A DNA stretch of 64,000 nt. Origin: Posidonia oceanica. Lineage: Eukaryota > Streptophyta > Magnoliopsida > Alismatales > Posidoniaceae. The stretch spans positions 49,734,001 through 49,798,000 of the forward strand of contig JAZBRS010000035.1 in assembly GCA_037176725.1 (NCBI GenBank). Reading direction: 5' to 3'. The notes under the pieces are model-generated. The model was not told the DNA's origin. It saw only the letters and a list, made by a program, of their open reading frames with translations, and ran no database searches. Position 1 is the stretch's first letter. Each line of letters opens with the position of its first letter. This document shows positions 56,481 to 64,000 of this stretch, piece by piece. The position numbers were made by a program, and so were the translations under genes.

Positions 56481-59400
56481 GTAGAAGGAGTTGCTGGGAT
56501 GGAGGTCGCGCACCGAGGCTACAAGAATACCCGAGTGAGCGTGACCATCCTGGAGCGTCACCAGGGCCAAGCAGCGGAACACATGCACTCTTTCAACATC
56601 ACAAGCCCTTCCTTTGAGAAAGAGATCCTCTCAGAACTTATTGCCTATGGAGAGGAGGATGATACGGGCATGGATGAGACTGACGAACCTTTGCCCGAGT
56701 TCCGGCCCTATGACGACGACCCAGAAGGCCCCAACCTCCATGTCGAAGAAGAAACGGAGGTTGTCAACATCGGCACAGCTGAGGAAGTCAGAGAAGTTTG
56801 CATCAGTGCCCAGCTGTCCTCCCAGGTTCGAGCAGAATTCATCGCATTCCTGAAAGAATATGCGGATGTCTTCGCCTGGAGTTATGAAGATATGGTCGGC
56901 CTTGACATAGAAATAGTGGTGCACAATCTGCCCTTAAATCCGGATGCCAAGCCAGTAAAGCAGAAACTAAGAAGATGGCGACCGCAGTGGCTGCTCATGA
57001 TCAAAGAAGAGATAATGAAGCAGCTGGGAGTCAACTTTCTGAAGGTCGTTCTTTATCCTGAATGGCTGGCAAACATTGTACCTGTGCCCAAGAAAGATGG
57101 CCGAATCCGGATCTGTATCGACTACAGGGACCTGAACAAGGCGAGTCCCAAGGACGACTTTCCATTGCCTCACATTGACGTCCTAGTCGACAATACAGCG
57201 GGCCACAAAATGCTCTCCTTCATGGACGGCTTTTCTGGATACAATCAGATCAAAATGGCAGAAGAGGACATGGAAAAGACTTCATTCATCACCCCTTGGG
57301 GAGTCTTCTGCTACCAAGTCATGCCGTTCGGCCTGAAGAATGCTGGTGCAACCTATCAAAGGGCCATGACAGCGCTATTCCACGACCTCATGCACCAAGA
57401 AGTGGAGGTCTATGTAGACGATATGATTGCCAAAACCAAAGAGCCCGAGAATCATCTTGCCTGTCTCAGAAAGCTCTTTAACCGTCTACGGAAGTACAAG
57501 CTGCGCCTGAATCCCAAGAAGTGCGTATTCGGGGTATCTTCTGGCAAATTGCTCGGCTACATTGTTAGCCAAAGGGGGATTGAGGTGGACCCGTTGAAAG
57601 CACAAGCCATCGTGGACATGCCGCCCCCCAGAACTGAAAGAGAAGTCAGAAGTCCGCTTGGGCGTTTACAATATATCAGTCGCTTCATTGCACAGCTTAC
57701 GCCCATCTGCGAACCCATATTCAAGCTCTTGAGGAAGAATGCGCAGATTCACTGGAACGAGGAGTGTCAGGCTGCATTTGCCAAGATCAAGCAGCTGTTG
57801 ATTAAGCCTCCTGTCCTGGTCCCGCCTACGCCAGGAAGACCTTTGCTTCTCTACCTTTCTACCACGCAGCATTCCATGGGCGCCGTCTTGGGCCAACATG
57901 ACGAATCTGGTAGGAAGGAGCGCGCCATCTACTACCTGAGCAAGAAATTTAATGAATGCGAAGCCAGGTACACAACACTAGAGAAGACTTGCTTGTCCCT
58001 TGTCTGGGCCGCACAGAAGCTGAGGCACTACATGATGGCATACCCAGTACAGCTCTTATGCCGGCACGATCCCATCAAATTCCTCTTCCAGAAGCCGGCC
58101 ATGGTGGGCAGATGTGCTAAGTGGCAGGTGTTATTGTCTCAGTACGACATCACCTTCGTCACACAGAAATCCATGAAGGGTCAAGCAATGGCGGACCATC
58201 TTGCTGACCTCCCTCTGCCTGAATACCAACCCCTCCAGACGCAGTTCCCTGATGAAGACATTCTCTTTGCAATGGAGGACTCTGGGCAGAAAGATCCTGA
58301 AGAAGCAGAGGAATGGCAGCTCTACTTTGATGGTGCAGTCAACAAGAAAGGCCGAGGCGTAGGCGCAGTGCTGACCACGCCCCAAGGACAGATGACTCCT
58401 TTCGCGAGGAAGCTGACTTTCACCTGCACAAACAACGAAGCAGAATACGAAGCATGCATCCTGGGGTTGAAAGTCGCCCTCGAGCATGAGGCGCAGAAGC
58501 TGCATGTGCACGGCGATGCCATGCTGGTAATTTCTCAAGTGAACGGCGAATGGAAGACAAAAGATCCCAAGCTTGTGCCGTATCACGAACACCTGCTGAG
58601 GCTGATGAAAGAATTCAAGAGCGTCCGCTTCACATACCTGAACAGAGCGAAGAACGCGTATGCAGACGCACTAGCAACTCTGGCATCCTGGCTCACTATA
58701 TCAGAAGACAGCACTGTGGATGTATCAGTCACTCGCATTGAGCAGCCTGCATACTGCATGAGCATAGAAGAAGCAGATCCCGCAGAGGGGCAGCCCTGGT
58801 ATCAAGACATAAAGTCTTTCTTGGAGTCTGGTAACTTTCCTCCTGATACCACGGCGGCAGACAAGAGAACTTTGGCGCGTCTGGCGTCAAAGTATGTGTT
58901 AGGGGCCGGGCAGCTATACAGAAGGTCATACAATCAGATGCTACTGCGCTGCCTGAACAAGTCGGAGGCTGACACGCTAATGCTCCAAGTGCATGCGGGA
59001 ACCTGTGGCCCGCACATGAACGGCGTCCTCCTGGCCAAGAAGATCATGCTTCAAGGATATTTCTGGCAGACCATGGAAGCCGACTGCTGCCGGTTCGTGC
59101 GTAGATGTCATAACTGTCAAATTCATGGTAACTTCATCAAGGCCCCCCCACATCAGCTGCACAACATGTCTTCGCCATGGCCTTTCTCCACCTGGGGGAT
59201 CGATGTCATCGGCGCCATCCACCCCGCTGCTTCAAATGGTCATCGTTACATTCTCGTAGCGATCGATTACTTTACCAAGTGGGTGGAAGCGGCCTCTTAC
59301 AGGACAGTCACCGCTGCGGCAACAGAAAAATTTATCAGAAACAATATTGTTGCCCGGTATGGGGTCCTGCACTCTGTCATCTCTGATAACGGCTCAAACT

Positions 59401-60038
59401 TTATTGCCAAAAGGATCGAAGAATACCTGCAAAGTCTCAAGATCAAGCACCATCGATCCTCGCCTTATCGGCCTCAGATGAACGGAGCAGTGGAATCTGC
59501 AAACAAGAATATTGTCAAGATCCTGAAGAAAATGGCAGAAATCCACAAGGATTGGCATGACAAGCTCCCGTACGCACTCTGGGCGTACAGGACATCAATA
59601 CGGACCTCTACAGGAGCCACCCCGTACTCTCTGGTGTACGGCATGGAAGCAGTGTTACCTGTTGAAGTGGAGATCCCCTCCCTGCGGATCCTGCGGGAAG
59701 CTGAGTTGGAAGAAGCAGAATGGGTCGAAGACCGTTGCGTCCAACTGAACTTGATTGATGAGCGCAGATTGCAAGCCATGCACAACGCTCACTGCTATCA
59801 GAAGCGGATGGCCAAAGCATTCTTGAAGAAGGTCCAGCCCAGAAGCTTTCAGCCAGGGGACCTTGTCTTGCGCGCCATTCATTTGCCTGACGGTCGAGGG
59901 AAATTCCGACCCAATTGGCGCGGCCCCTTTGTGGTCAAACAGATCTTTTCGGGAGGCGCTGTGACTCTTGAGGATATGGACCAGATTGAGCAGTCTGAGC
60001 CCGTCAACCTCTGCTATCTCAAGAAGTACTATCAGTAG

Positions 60039-61573
60039 CCGAAAGCGGCCCCGTTGCAGATGCCCCTCTCCCACCTGCACTTGCATCCTCGCCTTCTTGC
60101 TTCAACTCTGTTTCAAATCATCATCGTCATCCTTTCAACTCTTACATCCCTATTTAAATCATCATCAGCGTCATCTTTTCAGCTCTTGCCCCCTTTCTTT
60201 TCAAATCATCATCGTCATTCTCTCAAGCATTGTATCTTTGGCCCGGTGATGACAACCGGAAGTGCTTGCCTGCTCTGGAAAGAGTCACCCTGCCTCACCT
60301 GGCACTACTTAGATGTCTTAGCAAGTGAGGGAGCCACCACCAACGAGGACAGGCAAACTGTCTAATCTCGTAAGGACATACATCTCTGCGAGAGAAAAAT
60401 GTTAGGATGTGAATCTGAAAAGGTGAGAGTAGACATCTAGGCTTGGGCACATCCAAGGGACAGAGGACGAAGACACAGGCCGGCCCTAGAGATAGGGGTG
60501 TGCAGTCTAACCCTGTTCCTTCTACCCATCACACAGCAGACCCAAAGCCTAAATCTATTACAATTCAAGCTCCCTCCTTTTGCCACCAAAATGGGGATAG
60601 CAAAAGCCTGAAAAAGAAAGAGAAAAGCAAAACAACAAGCGAAAAAAAAAAGAGAAAAAAGATAGAACAAAAACCAAAAAAAAAAGGAAAAAAGCAAGTA
60701 AAGCAAAAAAACAAAAAAAAAAAGAAGAAGAGAAAGGCAAAGGTAGCCCAAAAAATACAGGCACTGTTATCCCCCATACCATCACTAGAGATCCCCAGGG
60801 AGTTAAGCTTGAAAAGGGTCTACCACATCCCTCCAAGAGCAACACTTACCCTTATTCTATTTAGGGGCAGAAAAAGACTGCATACCCATGAGGGAGAAAC
60901 CTTTCAAAAAAGAGAGAGCTGAAAGAATAGGTGTAGGTCCTGAAAGCGCAGCCAGTAGCCTGTCCTCACCATATCACCATCTGTATAATGCCAACACCTG
61001 TTCCGGAGCGCCACCAATAAGCCGAGAGTCTGAGTAGGACCCAGTGAGTCAAGGACCACTCCCTTCCTCTGCAGCAGGCACCAAAGCACTCCGCACGCTG
61101 AGGGCATTCAAGCATCCATCCAAGCATACCCATCCATCCGAGCATGCTAATCCATTCAAGCATACTCATTCATCTAATACTACTCGTCCGCATAAGCATA
61201 GCACTTGCATCCTGCATACATGCATCCCCGTCTATCCTTCCTTTCCTGCCAATCTCTCCGCTCTGCAACACGCTTCGGCCCTGAGACAGTACTTCTCCCC
61301 AGCAGAGCGCATCGACGACACTCAAAGCTGCGCTGGTCCAGATCTCCTGCCAGCCCTCGCCCCCATGTCCGCAAGACTGCAACAAAATCCCCCTGCTTAT
61401 CAGTGCTTAACTGCTATGTTCCGTTATCAACTGCTAAATGCATATGGAACTACGTTTTCAGTTTCAGTTTCTTCTTGTTGCCAATGATTATATACCTGCG
61501 AGATTTGACTGTTTATTGATAGCAGGTACCTTCAAGCTTTGCACCCATCAGCCTGTCTTCTGCAATCAGCGCA
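60039..61573 (+). other. Spacer between integrase and PMD (Element IV)
   Basis: No gene seen. Four degenerate TTTCAAATCATCATCGTCAT repeats (60110-60230), an A-rich block (60600-60740) and CATCCATCCAAGCATAC repeats (61105-61185). Just before the PMD gene, TTGATAGCAG|GTACC (AG at 61524-61525) resembles a splice acceptor and is conserved in Element III. Confidence 0.6.
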
Positions 61574-62776
61574 ATGGGCTTCCCTACTCTGCTAACTCCT
61601 GCACATTGCTCGGAAACCCTGCGAGAATGGGTCGGCAGGCTTACTCAAGTAGACTGCGAAAAGCTGCGCCTGTGGGGCATACCAACTAAACTGCTGAAGG
61701 CTGCTGATGTGGAAGTCAGCCGCCACCTTCTGTGTGCCGCCGCAAGATTCTGGAAACCGGCGTACCATGTCTTCCGCTTTGGCAAGACTGAGCTGGCACC
61801 TACACTGGAAGAGGTGCGTCGGATCTGCGGCTTTTCAAAAATCATGGGGCCTCCTATTTTCATGAGACGCGACGGATATCTCGAAGTCCTAAGCCAGCTG
61901 ACTGGGCTATCCACTCGAACCTGCCAACAGAGGCTAATCTGCACCAGTGGACCAGAGCCTATGCTTCGCCTTGCACACTTCAATGATATCATGAACAAGC
62001 GTGCTGACCTCGGAGATGAGCTGTGGCTCCGAGGATTCGTCATCCGCTTTCTGGGCGAGCTGATCTTTACTCATGGCCGACTGACAGTGGCCATCGAGGT
62101 CGCAGAGATTGCACTAGCTGTGGTGACCCAGCACGTAGACCTGGCACCAGTTGTCTTGGCAGAGACCTATCGCGGGCTGGACCGCATTTCTCATCGCTGC
62201 CGCCACTTCCACGGTTGCGGAGCACTCATACAAGTCTGGCTGACTGCGCACTTAGAGATGGACTTCCTGCGCCCTCAAGTACACGCCTTCGAAGCATACT
62301 GCAGCAGCGTCCGTACCAGAGCAGACAAGAGCGTCAAAGAAGAGTACGAGAGGCTGTCAGCACTGACTGACAACGCTGTGACCTGGCGTATCGTCCCCTC
62401 TACAGTCGAGCCATTCACTGTCTTTTTCAGCGTGCGCGACACGCGACTGATCGTTCTTCCAGGCTTCACAGTAGGCGTAGAGTACCACCCAATCAGGGTC
62501 ATGCGCCAGTTCGGCTTCCAGCAGGGCGCCTTCATCGACAGTACAGCGCCCAAGCTTCTACAGATGTACCCTCTCAGCACAACTGCCCCGACCAAGAAGC
62601 TTGCTAGTCTGATGCAGCAGGGGGTCCAATCTACAGACATTGCAGTTGTGAGAGGCGTAGGATGCACCCCTGAATATGAAGCTGAAGTCCGACAGCTCTG
62701 GCCTATCACTGAAGTCCCGCCAGGCGGTCCCTTGTTCCCCGACTCCAGGCAGTCGAAGAAGGCCCGAACTGACTAG
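61574..62776 (+). CDS. PMD/DUF7745-like protein captured by Element IV
   Basis: 400 residues, intact, in the sense direction 1.5 kb after integrase. Start MGFPTLLTPAHC is supported by the equivalent ATG in Element III and by the exon border in locus D. Motifs: LLCAAARFWKPAYHVFRFG, ELAPTLEEVRRIC, LRLAHFNDIM, LGELIFTHGRLTVAIEVAE, LDRISHRCRHFHGCG and FGFQQGAFIDSTAPKLLQ; the end is basic (RQSKKARTD). The WxPxxxxFRFG..EL.PTLEE pattern is that of plant mobile domain proteins, a family with host members in gene silencing and many transposon-borne members. What it does for the element is unknown; an envelope-position accessory role or interference with silencing are guesses. No signal peptide or membrane segment is visible. 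Confidence 0.82.
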   Translation: MGFPTLLTPAHCSETLREWVGRLTQVDCEKLRLWGIPTKLLKAADVEVSRHLLCAAARFWKPAYHVFRFGKTELAPTLEEVRRICGFSKIMGPPIFMRRDGYLEVLSQLTGLSTRTCQQRLICTSGPEPMLRLAHFNDIMNKRADLGDELWLRGFVIRFLGELIFTHGRLTVAIEVAEIALAVVTQHVDLAPVVLAETYRGLDRISHRCRHFHGCGALIQVWLTAHLEMDFLRPQVHAFEAYCSSVRTRADKSVKEEYERLSALTDNAVTWRIVPSTVEPFTVFFSVRDTRLIVLPGFTVGVEYHPIRVMRQFGFQQGAFIDSTAPKLLQMYPLSTTAPTKKLASLMQQGVQSTDIAVVRGVGCTPEYEAEVRQLWPITEVPPGGPLFPDSRQSKKARTD

Positions 62777-63050
62777 GCCCTTGTGCAACCATCATGTGGT
62801 CTTCTTTCGGATTATGCTGTACATTTCTGGCCTGCCATAGGCATTGTACTCATCAAGCTTTATCAATGAAAACTGTTTCTGCTATCCGCTTGCACATCAA
62901 GACTCTTTGCCGCATTGCATATCATTATCATCATCATCTTGGGCCCTCTAACCAGACTTGCAGGCATCACAACGCAGCAAAGTCCTCAGCACCCAATCCG
63001 AAGTCCAGAACATCTGCGGACCCGCGTCGTCAAGCTACGCCATCCGGCGT
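62777..63050 (+). other. Region after PMD, no gene seen
   Basis: Unique sequence with AATGAAAA at about 62865, a weak polyadenylation-like word, and no coding signal. Confidence 0.4.
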
Positions 63051-63420
63051 CCTCAGCTGATCATCCCCAGCTGAGTCCCTTGCGGGCTGGCACCCCAAAC
63101 TGCCCGGCGAAAGGTCCGTTAACCTGTCATCATCCTCAGCTGATCATCCCCAGCTGAGTCCCTTGCGGGCTGGCACCCCAAACTGCCCGGCGAAAGGTCC
63201 GTCAACCTGTCATCATCCTCAGCTGATCATCCTCAGCTGAGTCCCCAGCTGATCGCCCTCAGCTGAATCCCTTGCGGGCTGGTACCCCAAACTACTCGTC
63301 TGACAAGCACGACACTCTTGTCATCACTCTCTGCTTTTGATGCCATGGACGCGCTGGCCAACCCCTGGTGTCATCCCGACACCAGGGGCATCTTTTGATC
63401 GCCCCTTGGTATCGTTCTTT
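63051..63420 (+). repeat. Hairpin modules of Element IV
   Basis: Two full copies and one degenerate copy of an 83 bp unit starting GCGGGCTGGCACCCCAAACT, spaced 83 bp (63082 and 63165), each with AGG-TCCGT(C/T)AA-CCT and linked by CTCAGCTG-ATCATCCC-CAGCTGAG perfect hairpins. Then CCCCTGGTGTC-ATCCC-GACACCAGGGG (63362-63388), a perfect 11 bp hairpin. Confidence 0.88.
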
Positions 63421-63471
63421 CCCTCTTTCCCCTATGACGTTCCTGGCGTCATGGGATGATTTCTTCTCATC

Positions 63472-63591
63472 ATTCCCTCATCCCCTCTTTGCCGGCCGAT
63501 AAGTCCGATATCTTATCATTCTTATCATTCTTATCATTCCCTCATCCCCTCTTTGCCGGCCGATAAGTCCGATATCTTATCAACCAACCCT
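63472..63591 (+). repeat. GATAAG-TCCGATAT-CTTATC hairpin units
   Basis: Two copies (63498-63517, 63562-63581) in CTCTTTGCCGGC-flanked units spaced 64 bp, both perfectly paired; a third begins at 63981 and is cut by the window end. They are the sense-strand counterparts of the units in Elements II and III. Confidence 0.88.
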
Positions 63592-63965
63592 TCTCATCAT
63601 GATCTCATCCCCCTCTTTAGTTTAACTTCTCATCATGATCTCATCCCCCTCTTTAGCTTAACTTCTCATCATGATCTCATCCCCCTCTTTAGCTTAACTT
63701 CTCATCATGATCTCATCCCCCTCTTTAGTTTAATTTCTCATCATGATCTCATCCCCCTCTTTAGCTTAAATTCTCATCATGATCTCATCCCCCTCTTTAG
63801 CTTAACTTCTCATCATGATCTCATCCCCCTCTTTAGCTTAGCTTCTCATCATGATCTCATCCCCCTCTTTAGCTTAGCTTCTCATCATGATCTCATCCCC
63901 CTCTTTAGTTTAATTTCTCATCATGATCCCATCCCCCTCTTTAGATTAACTTCTCATCATTACCT
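63591..63965 (+). repeat. 36 bp tandem array at the right edge
   Basis: About ten copies of TCTCATCATGATCTCATCCC plus CCTCTTTAGCTTAACT, with few differences (TAGC/TAGT, AACTT/AGCTT). Each has an ATCATGAT palindrome. High similarity between copies implies recent amplification. Confidence 0.92.
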
Positions 63966-64000
63966 CATCCCCTCTTTGTCGGCCGATAAGTCCGATATCT

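Larger units (their letters stand above)
51177..60038 (+). pseudogene. gag-pol: gag-pro-pol polyprotein of Element IV (two in-frame stops)
   Basis: One frame of 2953 codons, broken only by TGA at 52587 and TAG at 54654. Start MAQYV is chosen because Element II gag starts there, in TCAGCAATGG. Order by residue: Pro-rich N-terminus; Retrotrans_gag about 350-475; CNFHRSVGHSTDNC knuckle about 670; retropepsin-like LVDNGSGLNVC about 1095 (DNG instead of the usual DTG, as I recall for Ogre-like proteases); G-patch GYTKGTPLGRHGQG about 1265; long acidic, Ala/Ser/Glu-rich linker; RT with YVDD (57411-57422); RNase H whose first Asp position reads LYLSTT; archaeal-type RNase H (LYFDGAV, NNEAEYEA, VHGDAM, AYADALA) about 2380-2510; integrase with HHCC finger and DD35E (59202, 59385, 59493), ending CYLKKYYQ. 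There is no frameshift between gag and pol, so the protein would be made as one chain. Confidence 0.93.
44209..64000 (+). mobile_element. Element IV: large Ogre-like element, nearly intact, 3' LTR outside window
   Basis: 5' LTR 44209-49848, PBS 49850, leader, one gag-pro-pol frame 51177-60038, spacer, intact sense PMD gene 61574-62776, hairpin repeats and a 36 bp array still running at the window end. The visible part is already 19.8 kb, so the whole element should exceed 25 kb, typical of Ogre-like elements. Only two stops break the main frame, making it the youngest element here. It inserted into the integrase of Element III; CCATG is the left five-base flank. Confidence 0.92.

Noticed and set aside
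63591..64000. CRISPR-like regular repeats
   Set aside because: Contiguous tandem 36 bp repeats without unique spacers, in plant retrotransposon DNA; a tandem array, not a CRISPR.

Overview
This window is plant nuclear DNA made almost entirely of Ty3/Gypsy LTR retrotransposons of the Tat/Ogre type. The signs are two RNases H in pol (one archaeal-like), very long LTRs, a TGGCGACTC primer-binding site, and extra captured genes related to the plant mobile domain (PMD/DUF7745-like) family. I see no ordinary host gene, no tRNA or rRNA gene and no CRISPR array. A flowering plant with a repeat-rich genome fits; the species cannot be told from the sequence.

Layout. Element I (+, from before base 1 to about 20100): leader, decayed gag with an extra protease, second protease plus G-patch, pol (RT, RNase H, archaeal RNase H, integrase) to 9810, then two intron-containing PMD-like genes on the opposite strand (about 11430-15990 and 16422-17780), a polypurine tract and a 3' LTR starting at 18800. 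Element II (-, about 20.3-30.6 kb): LTR 28046-30595, PBS 28025-28044, a broken gag and no pol, followed by large arrays of hairpin-forming repeats; a non-autonomous gag-only element. Locus D (-, 30.6-32.75 kb): pieces of intron-containing PMD-like genes into which Element II inserted. A 109 bp fragment of an Element I-type LTR (32753-32861) is cut by Element III (-, 32862-44208), which has a 5.7 kb 3' LTR, hairpin repeats, a PMD pseudogene and an integrase end. Element III is in turn cut at 44208 by Element IV (+, 44209 to beyond the window).

Element IV is the best preserved: 5.64 kb 5' LTR, PBS at 49850, a single gag-pro-pol frame (51177-60038) with only two in-frame stops, an intact 400-codon sense PMD gene (61574-62776), then hairpin repeats and a 36 bp tandem array. 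Its 3' LTR lies outside.

The most notable signals are: (1) three hairpin modules with compensatory base changes, repeated in the 3' non-coding regions of Elements II, III and IV; (2) one PMD gene family seen both with introns (locus D) and without them (Elements III and IV), a record of capture through RNA; (3) a whole antisense multi-exon PMD gene carried inside Element I; (4) a tandem duplicated aspartic protease in Element I; (5) candidate splice sites in the LTRs and leaders. Most in-frame stops are TAG at positions where the better copy has CAG or TGG, the expected decay of CHG-methylated plant DNA.
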